Notes: generated by a model not told the origin, from the sequence alone. A stretch of 64,000 bases of DNA from Mytilus galloprovincialis (GCF_965363235.1 NC_134846.1:64469121-64533120); one strand, 5' to 3'; positions 13,701 through 24,780 are shown, counted from the stretch's first letter. Made by a program: numbers and translations.

Positions 13701-15294
13701 CATCCAGAAAAAATCCACGATCCTCTGTGGATTTCGCATGAGACAGTGTGATTTCATAGTCGTTCTCCAAGCCTCACAGTTTAACTGCCGCCTAGCTGCC
13801 AATAGTGGTCGCGAAAAGCCAAGATATATTATCGTTGCCTTTCAAACCGACAGAGATAATGACAAAACCAATAATGCTTCCGTGTTCAATCGCTGTCGAT
13901 TGCAAAATATCCATGTCACCCTCAAAGCTGAACGCTACTCAGCCGTCGACTTTAATGCCGTTTTTTTTTTCCAGAAAACAAGGTTGCCATAGTGTTCAAG
14001 GAGGATGTAGACTTCAGAAAGAAATTCTACAACATTGACACCCTCCTTAGTAACGGTGATGTCAACCCCTCTGATTTCATTGACATATAGCCGCTGTTGG
14101 TCATCGATGTAAGTCATCAGTCCGAGCGGACATCCAAATTCGAGCGGAATTCGAGCGTTATGTTCCCGCCAACACCGAAGCATTTGCACTTCCAATCTCC
14201 GTAGGAGTCCTAGGCATCCAGTTCGAATCGTTCGGTCAGTAGTTGAACGTCGTGTTTTAATAATTAAATGGACACCACACTGTTGCAGCAAATCGTCCAA
14301 AACACAGACCCAAAACAAGGGTTTTCCATCCTTGTCTCTAGAAACGACAGTCGCATTTTTACTCTGTTCAACCCCCTCCCCCAACTACAATTTAAGGAAT
14401 CGAACACCACATTGGGATTTAAGCGACAGCTCTACACATTTGATCGGGCAACAAATGTTACAAAGAGGGTGAAGACATTGTTAGCATCAAAAGCATCAAC
14501 AGCATCCTGGTGAACAGTGGCATCATCAATAGCAGCTACATACACGGCTCCCAACAGTCCACTATCTGAAGCTTCCCCCCCTGCAATCGATTCCGGGGTA
14601 AAGATCATTCAAACCCCCCAAAAATATGGTGTTCTTACCCGTGATCTTGAGAACCATCAATCGCATGCAGACATACCTCACCAATCCAGACGGCGATCCT
14701 CCACAATCTCCGCAGAGAACATCTCACCATCATCTTCCATCTTCGCGAGGCATGAATAAATAGTCTATTGAAATACGGTTTGAACTTTATAAAAGGTCAA
14801 TCTAAATATTACAGAGAGCAGACAAAAAAGGTTTCCCGGTCACCATTCGTTTATCCCACACAAACCTGCATGGTGAACACAAGATGTTGTTTACCCCGCG
14901 ACAGATTGAAAAGATCACCAAGCTTCTACAAAATGGTTCTAGTGGAAAAAAGCACTAACCAATTGAAGAAAAACATTCAAAAAGAAAGTGGATTCCTATC
15001 CATGTTAGCGGAAAGGGCAATGCGAGCCTTTCCTATGTTGGCGAACACAATTCATGTCAGCATGAGGTGTCGGAGCCCTAAGTTGTCTGTGTGAAATAGC
15101 AATCAACAATGCATTTGGACCTGGATTTTACATCAAAAGGGGTGGTTGTGTGAGCTGTGTGAAGGTGTGTGATAAAGGTCTGTATATTTTCCCTTCAACC
15201 TATAGTGACGGTTTGTATTTTAAACTAGGTCATCGATTCTACTAGGCCTAGGGTTCTGGTCTGATCTGATCTGCAGCAAACAGTCCGATCAAGA
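10720..15294 (+). mobile_element. Decayed Polinton-like core (PolB and structural-gene fragments)
   Basis: This stretch lies between the two inverted arms. Recognisable parts are a short open segment at 11,072-11,317 of unknown role; a segment near 11,828-11,880 with the motif VPFVVYADFEC, typical of the exonuclease I motif of Polinton protein-primed family B DNA polymerases; proline-rich and helical fragments at about 12,370-13,500; and fragments at about 13,690-14,250, 14,268-14,513 and 14,770-15,160 that resemble proteins of the Polinton structural-gene block. All remaining parts point to the plus strand. No integrase, ATPase or full polymerase is visible. The region is broken in many places and old. 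Assignments other than the polymerase motif are tentative. Confidence 0.6.
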
Positions 15295-17530
15295 ACATTC
15301 CACTTTTGATACAATCTTTATATATATGAAATCTATGATTTGGTTGAATTTAATGGAAATTGAAAGACCAGGGGGGTCTCATCCTCATTTAAGCGGTCTC
15401 AGGTAGCTTTTCACTAAATATTTTGAATATCCAGTTGGCACTTTGGGCGCTCCGTAAACATAAAAGACAGGAAGTCTACTCAAGTTTATTTTATTAATGT
15501 GTGCATCTACCTATTTTTTAGCTGAAAAGTGACAATACAAGCCCTCCATAGATATCGAATATGACATTATTCTGGGCAATCCTTCTGATACAACCTTCAT
15601 ATATACAGAGTCTATGATTTACTAAAATTTTGTGGACATTGAAAAACCAGGGGGGTCTCACCCTCATTTAAGCGGTCTCAGGTAGCTTTTCACTATCTAT
15701 TTTGAATATCCAACTGGCACTTTGAGCGCTCCGTAAACATTAAAGACAGGAAGTCTAACCGAAATTCCTTTTAGTCACGTGTGTATCTACCTATTGACTA
15801 AATGTCTGCATAATATTAGAAAGATTGAGCAATTAGGGGGCTCTCACCATTGCCCTGTGCCCTTTGTCCTAAAATTTTGATAATTTTTGGCTGAAAAGTG
15901 ACAATACAAGCCCTCCATAGATATCGAATATGACATTATTCTGGGCAATCCTTCTGATACAACCTTTATATAATCAGGGTCTATGATTTATTTAAATTTT
16001 GTGGACATTGAAAGACCAGGGGGTCTCACCCTCATTTAAGCGGTCTCAGGTAGCTTTTCACTATCTATTTTGAATATCCAACTGGCACTTTGGGCGCTCC
16101 GTTAACATAGAGACAGGAAGTCTACCCAAATTCCTTTTAGTCACGTGTGAATCTACCTATTGACTAAATGTCTGCATAATATTAGAAAGGTTGAACAATT
16201 AGGGGGCTCTCACCATTGCCCTGTGCCCTTTGTCCTAAAATTTTGATAATTTTTAGCTGAAAAGTGACAATACAAGCCCTCCATAGATATCGAATATGAC
16301 ATTATTCTGGATAATCCTTCTGATTCAACCTTTATATATACAGAGTCTATGATTTACTTAAATTTTGTGGACATTGAAAGACCAGGGGGGTCTCAACCTC
16401 ATTTAAGCGGTCTCAGGTAGCTTTTCACTATCTATTTTGAATATCCAACTGGCACTTTGGGCGCTCCGTAAACATTAAAGACAGGAAGTCTATCCAAATT
16501 CCTTTTGGTCACGTGTGTATCTACCTATTGACTAAATGTCTGCATAATATTGAAAAGATTGAGCAATTAGGGGGCTCTCACTATTGCCCTGTGCCTTTTG
16601 TCCTAAAATTTTGATAATTTTTAGCTGAAAAGTGACAATACAAGCCCTCCATAGATATCGAATATGACATTATTCTGGGCAATCCTTCTGATACAACCTT
16701 TATATATACAGAGTCTATGATTTACTTAAATTTTGTGGACATTAAAAGACCAGGGGGGTCTCACCCTCAATTAACGGTCTCAGGTAGCTTTTCACTATCT
16801 ATTTTGAATATCCAACTGGCACTTTGGGCGCTCCGTAAACATAGAGACAGGAAGTCTATCCAAATTCCTTTTAGTCACGTGTGTATCTACCTTTTGACTA
16901 AATGTCTGCATAATATTAGAAAGATTGAGCAATTAGGGGGCTCTCACCATAGCCCTGTGCCCTTTGTCCTAAAATTTTGATAATTTTTAGCTGAAAAGTG
17001 ACAATACAAGCCCTCCATAGATATCGAATATGACATTATTTTGGGCAATCCTTCTGATACAACCTTTATATTTACAGAGTCTATGATTTACTTAAATTTT
17101 GTGGACATTGAAAGACCAGGGGGGTCTCATCCTCATTTAAGCGGTCTCAGGTAGCTTTTCACTATCTATTTTGAATATCCAACTGGCACTTTGGGCGCTC
17201 CGTAAACATTAAAGACAGAAAGTCTATCCAAATTCCTTTTAGTCACGTGTGTATCTACTTATTGACTAAATGCCTGCATAATATTAGAAAGATTAAGCAA
17301 TTAGGGGGCTCTCACCATTGCCCTGTGCCCTTTGTCCTAAAATTTTGATAATTTTTAGCTGAAAAGTGACAATACAAGCCCTCCATAGATATCGAATATG
17401 ACATTATTCTGGGCAATCCTTCTGATACAACCATTATATATACAGAGTCTATGATTTACTTAAATTTTGTGAACATTGAAAGACTAGGGGGTCTCACCCT
17501 CATTTAAGCGGTCTCAGGTAGCTTTTCACT
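15295..17530 (-). repeat. Right-arm tandem array, 368-bp unit, about 6.5 diverged copies
   Basis: The phrase 'accaggggggtctca', or close variants, recurs at about 15,370, 15,648, 16,016, 16,384, 16,752, 17,120 and 17,486. The period is 368 bp except for a shortened first unit of 278 bp. It is the reverse complement of the left-arm unit. Units differ from each other at many positions, unlike the left array, so this array is older or was not homogenised. Confidence 0.95.
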
Positions 17531-17840
17531 ATATATTTCTTTTATGGGCTTTCCATAAATATTTCTATTTATAATCCTAATTGTTTTCTAGAGTAATCGG
17601 TTTTTGTTTTTGTTTTTAAGAAAAATCCTGTATTAAAGTACTGTACCTCTTTGATTTTTTTTTTATTGACATTAATCTATATTACATTTAGACAAATATG
17701 CAAATTAGAAAAGGGTTTATATTCGAGAACAACGAGAATTTGCGACAGCTTGAAGAGGTCATGAAACTATCTCCTACGTATCTTATCAGTTCTTTTAACT
17801 ATAAAAATCATGCTTTTAATGTTATTAAGTATTATTCTTT
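17530..17840 (-). repeat. Outer, non-satellite part of the right inverted arm
   Basis: This stretch matches the reverse complement of 1-284 with scattered mismatches and short gaps. Shared words include 'gggtttatattcga', 'gacaacgagaa' or 'aacaacgagaa', 'cgacagcttga' and 'ctatattacat'. Base 1 of the window pairs with about 17,833, so the arm continues beyond what can be compared. Confidence 0.85.
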
Positions 17841-17866
17841 TTTTATTTTCAACTTAATTTTGAATA

Positions 17867-18166
17867 TCAACCGACTGTTAGCAGCCGGTTGGATATTGAA
17901 TATCGAATATCGAATAACGAACCGGCTGCTAACTTCACACACATTTTTTCTGGACATAGTTTTTCTCTTATTGTATCTATTTCATCACTTTTTACGGAAG
18001 CGGAACTTTCTTCATTTATAATTTCTTCATAAAAATTCTTTACTTCTGTTCCCTCTAAATTTCTATTTACTTTCCTGTTTTCAGTTTTCCTTTTCCTACT
18101 TTTGTCATCACTTGATGCTGAGACAAAACTTATTAACTTGGAATACTCTCCTTTCACCCATTCCAT
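17867..18166 (-). CDS. Unidentified 99-residue open frame next to the element end
   Basis: I do not recognise this protein. The frame starts MEWVKGEYSKL, with an in-frame stop codon two codons upstream. It is hydrophilic and lysine- and glutamate-rich, and carries a basic cluster KSRKRK that could be a nuclear localisation signal. A sequence like a 3' splice site (TTTTTACAG) ends at 18,198 on the minus strand, so it may be an internal or terminal exon rather than a whole gene. Its last 20 or so codons run through a perfect 14-bp inverted repeat (17,877-17,890 and 17,920-17,933), which is not typical of coding sequence. It may be a host exon cut by the insertion, a repeat-derived frame, or chance. 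Confidence 0.25.
   Translation of the reverse strand: MEWVKGEYSKLISFVSASSDDKSRKRKTENRKVNRNLEGTEVKNFYEEIINEESSASVKSDEIDTIREKLCPEKMCVKLAAGSLFDIRYSISNRLLTVG
17877..17933. repeat. Inverted repeat, perfect 14-bp arms
   Basis: GTTAGCAGCCGGTT at 17,877-17,890 is the exact reverse complement of 17,920-17,933. The 29-bp loop contains two repeats of 'gaatatc'. It lies about 40 bp outside the last position where the right arm can be matched to the left window edge, so it could be part of the element terminus or a small foldback element. Confidence 0.85.
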
Positions 18167-18709
18167 CTTTCAGTATTAACCACCTTAACTGCATACCTGT
18201 AAAAAGTATTTAAAAAAAAAAACGTAATTGTGTTATCAGTTATCAAACAATCATCTTCAATGACTCTTTTTTTTTGTCAAGATTCAATGTGATGATCATG
18301 TGATAATGATTTCTGATGACAATACATGTATGTATCACCCACCATAAATTCTTCAAAGTCTGAAATATTTCTGATTACAATACATGTACATTTTTATGTA
18401 TCACCCACCATAAATTCTTCAAAGTCTGGAAGCAATTTTTAATGACCTTTAATAATAAAAGGCTGACAGTCACAAGTAAATGTTTTTAAACTTGATTTTG
18501 ACTCCATACATGTATACCCCTTGATTTTTTTTTAATTTAGAGGCTTATTGTCAAATGCAAAGCATGTTAACAAGTATTTTTTTTATATTAAATAGCTTTT
18601 GTATCAGTGTATGTTGCCATTTATTTCAAAATCATTTTCTACAAATGATAATAAGACCTTATAAGACATGTGTGAAAGTTTGCAAACATATAATAATTTT
18701 AACCAGGTG
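17934..18709. other. Intergenic, low complexity, no gene recognised
   Basis: Apart from the open frame that overlaps its left end, this AT-rich stretch has only a short direct repeat: 'gtatcacccaccataaattcttcaaagtctg' is present near 18,331 and again near 18,397. Confidence 0.6.
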
Positions 18710-20952
18710 CTCCGCAGGGCGCAGCTTTATACGACCGCAGAGGTCGAACCCTGAACAGTTGGGGCAAGTATGGACAAAACATTCAAGCGTGATACAGCTC
18801 TGAATTTGGATTGTGATCAAATTTTTGACATTACATGTTTTTTTTTACACAAAACAAATGTCAAGATTTTACAAATCAATTAAAGATTTCTTCTTATTTA
18901 AATCTAAAATTAAATAGTTGACACAGCATAGGTTTCTGACACAGAATGAATGTGGTCTAATGAACTTAAAAATTTTTTTGCCTTTGAGCAATTCACTATG
19001 CTGTTGAATATTAATCCTCTCAAAAAAATGTTTGAAGAAATTTTCTTTTTATTTATGAAATCTGAAATGAGAAAAATTTAACACCCCCCCCCCCTTTTTT
19101 TCACATCTCGTTTCCCTTTTTCCAAAACTGATATCAATTCAAATTTCTAATGGAGTTTGCAACAATAACTACTCTTTTAAATACATCATAAAATATTAAA
19201 ATGTAAAATAAAGTGCTTGTTATCACTGATTGGTAAAGATTGGTTGGTAGTAAAAGTGAATATACATTGTTTATTGTATAAAACAATAAAAAAAACTTCA
19301 TCAGCAACATTTTATATTGGCAAATTTCCAATGAAGTTATTTACATAAAGTTATTGGCAAATAAAAATAGAAAATGACATCATAGTCATGTCTGGCAAAT
19401 TTCCAACATACATTATCTAAAACATTTTAGATAAGATAAGGAAAAAAAGCTTCATCAGCAACATTTTATATTGGCAAATTTCCAATGAAGTTATTTACAT
19501 AAAGTTATTGGCAAATAAAAATAGAAAATGACATCATAGTCATGTCTGGCAAATTTCCAACATATATTATCAACTACTATTCTATACAAAGAAAGATAAC
19601 TCCAATTGAAAATTAATTGCTATTGCACAATATTGTGCAATTAGATATTTCTTGCTATTGTGCAATACTGTGCAATTGAAAATTTCTTGCTATTGCACAA
19701 TACTTGATATGGAATCCTGATTTGGACCAACTTGAAAACTGGGCCCATAATCAAAAATCAAAGTACATATTTAGATAAAGCATATCAAATAAGCCCAAGA
19801 ATTTATTTTTTGTTAAAATCAAACTTAGTTTAATTTGGACCCTTTGGACCTTAATGTAGACCAATTTGAAAACTGGACCAAAAATTAAGAATCTACATAC
19901 ACAGTTAGATTTGGCATATCAAAGAACCCATTTATTCAATTTTTGAAGAAATCAAACAAAGTTTAATTTTGGACCCCCATTTGGACCAACTTGAAAACTA
20001 GGCCAATAATTAAAAATCTAAGTACATTTTTAAATTCAGCATATCAAAGAACCCCAAGGATTCAATTTTTGTTAAAATCAAACTAAGTTTAATTTTGGAC
20101 CCTTTGGACCTTAATGTAGACCAATTTGAAAACGGGACCAAAAATTAAGAATCTACATACATAGTAAAATTCGGCATATCAAAGAACCCCAATTATTCAA
20201 TTTTTGATGAAATCACACAAAGTTCAATTTTGGACCCTTTGGGCCCCTTATTCCTAAACTGTTAGGACCAAAACTCCCAAAATCAAACCCAACCTTCCTT
20301 TTATGGTCATAAACCTTGTGTTTAAATTTCATAGATTTCTATTTACTTATACTAAAGTTATGCTAAAACCAAAAATAATGCTTAATAGGGCCCCTTTTTG
20401 GCCCCTAATTCATAAACTGTTGTGACCTCAACTCCAAAAATCAATCCCAACCTTCCTTTTGTGGTCATAAACCTTGTGCTAAAATTTCATTGATTTCTAT
20501 TTACTTATACTAAAGTTATTGTGCGAAAACCAAGAATAATGCTTATTTGGGCCCTTTTTTGGCCCTTAATTCCAAAACTGTTGGAACCAAAACCCCCAAA
20601 ATCAATCCCAACCTTCCTTTTGTGGTCATAAACCTTGTGTCAAAATTTCATAGATTTCTATTCACTTAAACTAAAGTTATAGTGCGAAAACCAAGAAAAT
20701 GCTTATTTGGGCCCTTTTTGGCCCCTAATTCCTAAAATGTTGGGACCAAAACTCCCAAAATCAATACCAACCTTCCTTTTGTGGTCATAAACCTTGTGTT
20801 AAAATTTCATAGATTTCCATTCACTTTTACTAAAGTTAGAGTGCGAAAACTAAAAGTATTCGGACGCCGGACGACGACGACGACGACGACGCCGACGCCA
20901 ACGTGATAGCAATATACGACGAAAAATTTTTCAAATTTTGCGGTCGTATAAA
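18710..20952 (+). mobile_element. Mussel dispersed repeat, 'gaccgcagaggtcgaa' family, copy 1
   Basis: The left end holds 'tttatacgaccgca' at about 18,727 and the right end its inverted form 'gcggtcgtataaa' at about 20,940-20,952, giving short terminal inverted repeats. The interior is a series of degenerate repeats of phrases such as 'ttggacccttt', 'aaccttccttttgtggtcataaac' and 'aaaatttcatagatttc', followed by a GAC-rich run at 20,871-20,900. I recognise the family as common in Mytilus. There is no coding capacity, so it is probably a non-autonomous element. A shorter second copy lies at 51,040-51,860. Confidence 0.75.
19296..19573 (+). repeat. Direct repeat of about 125 bp, offset 154 bp
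   Basis: The segment beginning 'cttcatcagcaacatttta' at 19,296 recurs almost unchanged at 19,450, including 'tatttacataaagttattgg' and 'gacatcatagtcatgtctgg'. It is a local tandem duplication inside copy 1 of the mussel repeat. Confidence 0.9.
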
Positions 20953-21540
20953 AACCAGAAAATGAATTAAAAGGGATATGTTGTTACCCTGGAATGTGTT
21001 GTGGAATAAGACGTAGGGTGTGCTTGACTTTAGTGACTCAGCACAAGGTATTTTGGAATTTACAGGTTGCTTAGAATTTTTTGTAAAAAATAAAAACTAG
21101 CACATCATAGAAAAGCAAGTGAGTAATCTATGTTTCAAATTTATAACAAACATCTCTGTAATAAAGTCTGTGGATTTCTATAAAAATCTTAGTTTATTTG
21201 TCACATAAATGTAGTATTCTTTTTCTAATAAATGCATGAAACAATAAATAATAATGATTTGCATCATGTTTCCTCTCGGTACATGTACAAAATGGCCTAC
21301 ATGTATCTCTATTATTCATTATATCTGTAGTTTTGATACAATTGAAGTTTGAAAATTCTGTACAAAAATGGCTACAGAAGCCAGGGGTCATAAACCTTAA
21401 AGGTTTTACCCATGTCATTTTTGGGGCTCTTTATAAATTGCTGTTCACCTTGGGCCTAGGCTCTGTGTTGTAGAAAACAGTTTGACCTACATTGTAAGTC
21501 TTTACTGGTTTGCAGTTCATTGATGTATACCTTTCCTTTT
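20953..21540. other. Intergenic, no gene; partial mussel repeat tail
   Basis: Mostly unique AT-rich sequence. About 21,420-21,510 resembles the mussel repeat tail seen at 55,240-55,365, sharing the word 'aggctctgtgttg' followed by 'tttgacct'. Confidence 0.5.
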
Positions 21541-21559
21541 ACTCTATCTTGATATATAC

Positions 21560-22140
21560 ATATATATCATTAACAGAAAGCTTAATACTAAAATTTATGA
21601 TAAAAGAGATGATTTCTCATTTCCTATCATCAATTATCCATTTTTAGATGGTGACGTTCCTTTGTCACCATCTTACGGTGTTTATAAATCTCAACTTGTA
21701 CAATTCGCTCGTGTATGTAACAATGTTTTAGATTTTAACGAGAGTAATTTATGTATTTCTGAAAATTATTACACCAGGGTTTTCGATATCACAAACTACA
21801 CTATGTAGTCAAAACATTTACTAAATTTTATCATCGGTATAAGGACATCATTCGTAAATATAGCTCAACATGCAGACTTCTTATACGTTCAGGTATTTCA
21901 CATCCAATGTTTTATGGAAATATTCTTTATAAAGCACAAAAATGTCAGTATTCACCTCAGAAGCTAACAAAACCTTAAATAAACTTATTAAGAAGGGATG
22001 TAGTTACTTTACTGTTGTCAGGTCATTAAAGATTGCATATTTTGGCGTTAATATTTATTCACTTATAAATAGGGTCTTTGCATCGGAACTAAACACATTC
22101 ATCATAATAAACCAGTTGTTGGCATGACATGGGTTATGTT
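21560..22140 (+). mobile_element. Retroelement fragment (reverse-transcriptase type, family uncertain)
   Basis: The translated segment near 21,630-21,720 contains FLDGDVPLSPSYGVYKSQL. I associate that motif with the C-terminal part of reverse-transcriptase proteins that are multicopy in bivalves and other invertebrates. Only the end of the coding region is present, and it is broken in a few places. It is probably Penelope-like or a related retroelement, but I cannot fix the family from this piece. The following 22,140-22,740 looks like its 3' tail. Confidence 0.5.
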
Positions 22141-22740
22141 CTTCTCATATATGTATTGATGGTATGATACTAAACCCCTCATGGGGGAGGATTGTGTCTG
22201 ATATTCATATGACGAAGACATAATTTTCAATCAGTTTAATTGAAGTCCGGAGCTGGCATGTCAGTTAACTGCTAGTAGTCTGATGTTATTTATGTATTAT
22301 TGTCATTTTGTTTATTTTCTTTCGCTACATCTTCTGACATCAGACTCGGACTTCTCTTGAATTGAATTTTAATGTGTGTATTGTTATGCGTTTACTTTTC
22401 TGCATTGGCTAGAAGTATGGGGGAGGGTTGAGATCTCACAAACATGTTTAACCCCGGCGCATTTTTGCGCCTGTCCCAAGTCAGGAGCCTCTGGCCTTTG
22501 TTAGTCTTGTATTATTTAACTTTTAGTTTCTTATGTAAAATTTGGAGTTAAGTATGGTGTTCATTACATGTATCACTGAACCAGTATATATTTGTTTAGG
22601 GGCCAGCTGAAGGACGCCTCTGGGTACGAGAATTTTTCATTGCATTGAAGACCTGTTTGTGACCTTCTGCTGTTGTCTGCTCTATGGTCGGGTTGTTGTC
22701 TCTTTGGCACATTCCCCATTTCCATTCTCAATTTTATTTA
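22140..22740 (+). repeat. Mussel retroelement 3' tail repeat
   Basis: Phrases include 'gcgcctgtcccaagtcagga' and 'ttgtctctttggcacattcc'. Related phrases recur at 48,830-49,165 and, in reverse orientation, at 33,310-33,840 and 53,800-53,880. It lies directly downstream of the reverse-transcriptase fragment, so it is plausibly the shared 3' untranslated end of that family. Confidence 0.65.
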
Positions 22741-22783
22741 GCACAATACTAGGACCACCTGAGGTGACTGAGTGAAGCCAGAC

Positions 22784-22918
22784 CAGGAGTCAATTTCACA
22801 AAAAAAAAAACTTTCGACTAATATTGGTCGTAAGTCATGGCCAATTCAGTATACTTACGAGAGAGTTACGACCTATCTTAGCCGTAAGTTTTTTTGTGAA
22901 AAATCAAATCGACTCCAG
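22784..22918. mobile_element. MITE with 'caggagtc' termini, copy 1
   Basis: The left end 'caggagtcaatttcacaaaa' is inverted at the right end as 'ttttgtgaaaaatcaaatcgactcc'-like sequence, giving arms of roughly 25 bp around an interior rich in 'cgtaagt' and 'acttacg'. A second copy sits at 58,917-59,020. It is a short non-autonomous DNA transposon without coding capacity. Confidence 0.75.
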
Positions 22919-22940
22919 CTGACCAACTCAGGAATATGAC

Positions 22941-24565
22941 CAGGGGTTAAAATTTTTTGTAACAGCTAACTAGCCCAAGACTTGTTGGCAGCAGGATTTC
23001 ACTAGCCCTGTTGGAAGAACTGCTAGTCCATCAAAACTGACCTGCTAGCCCTAGTATGCCGTAAAAATCAAGAGTTTGCTGCCTAATACAAAATGTGTGT
23101 CCTTTGTTTTGAAGAAGACATTATACATGTTATACACTGTATTTCATATTTTTTGTTAATCTGCTATTTATTCTGTTGGTGCTTAACCTAATTTAGTTGT
23201 TCCCACATTCAAAGCAGACTTTTTATTTGCGTGCTTGGGGCAATTAACGGCAATTTTTACAGAGCATCGTCTGTTTTTTTCATCACCAACAGCCAACCTT
23301 GCCAGAGGAATAATTGTGTCCTAGTTCTGCCAACTTTTTTTACAGGTAGTAAATATGGTGAGTTTTTGGCCAAATTGTAAAGATCAAATACAAAACAATA
23401 GATCAAAGGCAAATGCTTCCAAATTAGCATGAAAATGTGTGAATCTCGCGATAAAGACTTGGCAGGCTTCCTGTCTTACTTTTTGGACCTTTTGGATTAT
23501 ATCTCTTCATCTTTTATATAAGCTTTGGATTTCAAATAATTTGGCCACGAGCATCACTGAAGAGACATGTATTGTCGAAATGCGCATCTGGTGCAACAAA
23601 ATTGGTACCGTTAATTGTATTACTACCACTGGGTCGATGCCTCTGCTGGTGGACTATTAGTCCCCGAGGGTATCACCAGCCCAGTAGCCAGTACTTCGTT
23701 ACTGGCATGAACATACAAATTTTTTGTGTTATTAAAATTTGCTGTTACAAAATATTATAAATTATTATAAATTAAGGAATGTATCTCCCTCATGCAAAGC
23801 TCTGATTCCTTTTACGGATTTGGCTATACTTTTTGGACCTTTTGGATTATAGCTCTTCATCTTTTATATAAGCTTTGGATTTCAAATATTTTGGCCACGA
23901 GCATCACTGAAGAGACATGTATTGTCGAAATGCGCATCTGGTGCAACAAAATTAGTACCGTTAATTATTAGACACTATAAAAACATTTCCACTTTTCCCA
24001 GTCGTATTTGGCATTTTTTGGGGGGATGAATTGTCAGTCTCATTACCCCCTTCATCTACAGTTTTTCGTTTTGAAACGGATAAAGTTCCTGGGGTTCCCG
24101 TATTAAAATATTTAGAAATATTTTGTTGCATGGTTTCGTGCTCAAGAGCTGTGCGACAAGACAGGTCAATACCGATCAATACATCATACCTCCAAATACC
24201 GTTAATTGAAAATCTTGGCATCAGCAATGTACAATACCCCAGGCCATGGTATGAGAAATCAATATTTAAAGTACTAGAATTGCAATCAACATACGATACC
24301 GAGCAGCAAGAGTTGTTTTTCTATTTTTAAAATATGTACAACAGGACCTGTACAAACCAGTTCAAATTCTTGGAATCCCGGATGACTTAATTGAATCGGA
24401 TTGGCTAACATAGAATAGTGATGAAGGGATTTTCCACTTTCTATATTGGAAACGTCAAGAATTTTGTGTTACTAGTCCGTCGGGCATATCGGGTTACACA
24501 TTTTAACTGCCCGAGGCGTAATTGATCTAGTCCCGGGCGTCGGGCTTGTGGAATTTTTAACCCCT
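22941..24565. mobile_element. DNA transposon, 1.6 kb, with terminal inverted repeats and ATGAC target duplication
   Basis: The left terminus CAGGGGTTAAAATT (22,941) is matched in reverse by AATTTTTAACCCCTG ending at 24,565, and both sides are flanked by ATGAC. Removing the insert restores 'aggaatatgacagttgtt', which exists as an uninterrupted repeat at about 34,597. The CAGGGG start is typical of the hAT superfamily, and a 5-bp duplication would fit the hAT5 group. A minus-strand frame at 23,961-24,227 contains MQQNISKYF, reminiscent of transposase N-termini, but no catalytic domain is visible. It is therefore probably an internally deleted, non-autonomous copy. Confidence 0.8.
23477..23967 (+). 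repeat. Two direct copies of a 140-bp mussel repeat, offset 350 bp
   Basis: 23,477-23,617 and 23,827-23,967 are nearly identical, sharing 'ggccacgagcatcactgaag' and 'cgaaatgcgcatctggtgca'. The unit is a common mussel dispersed repeat. Both copies lie inside the 22,941-24,565 transposon. Confidence 0.9.
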
Positions 24566-24780
24566 GATGACAGTTGTTATCCATTCGTTTGATGTGTTTG
24601 GACTTTTGATTTTGCCTTTTGATTTTTGATTTTCCTTTTTGAATTTTCCTCGGAGTTCAGTATTTTTGTGTTTTTACTTTTCACCTGTTTTGTGTTAACT
24701 GTTATGCTGTTATGATAACTAAGGCAGAACCATAGTTTACGTTGAGATATTGTCTCATTCATGTATACAAACATTTCATT
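24566..24780 (+). repeat. Right part of the repeat split by the transposon
   Basis: Begins 'atgacagttgttatcc' and continues with 'ttttgattttgcc', 'cggagttcagtatttttgtg' and 'ttttacttttcacc'. The same tail family appears at 28,180-28,315, 34,595-34,680 and, inverted, at 40,505-40,575 and 40,660-40,790. Confidence 0.75.

Larger units (their letters stand above)
1..17840. mobile_element. Broken Polinton/Maverick-like element with satellite-bearing inverted arms
   Basis: The two flanks are inverted copies of each other. The reverse complement of 1-284 aligns with about 17,530-17,833, and both flanks carry the same 368-bp tandem unit in opposite orientation. This makes 1-10,710 and 15,295-17,833 the long terminal inverted repeats of one element. 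The core holds a motif typical of Polinton protein-primed DNA polymerase B and pieces that resemble Polinton structural genes. The core is about 4.5 kb, against roughly 15-20 kb for complete Polintons, so most of the gene set is missing, and the remaining coding parts are interrupted well over ten times. It is an old fossil. The left arm leaves the window, so the true termini and target-site duplication cannot be read. A related adintovirus-like origin is possible. The family call is an inference from a few motifs. Confidence 0.68.

Noticed and set aside
13935-14384. 149-codon minus-strand open frame in the element core
   Set aside because: It runs antisense to the plus-strand fragments that resemble Polinton structural genes, so it is treated as a shadow.
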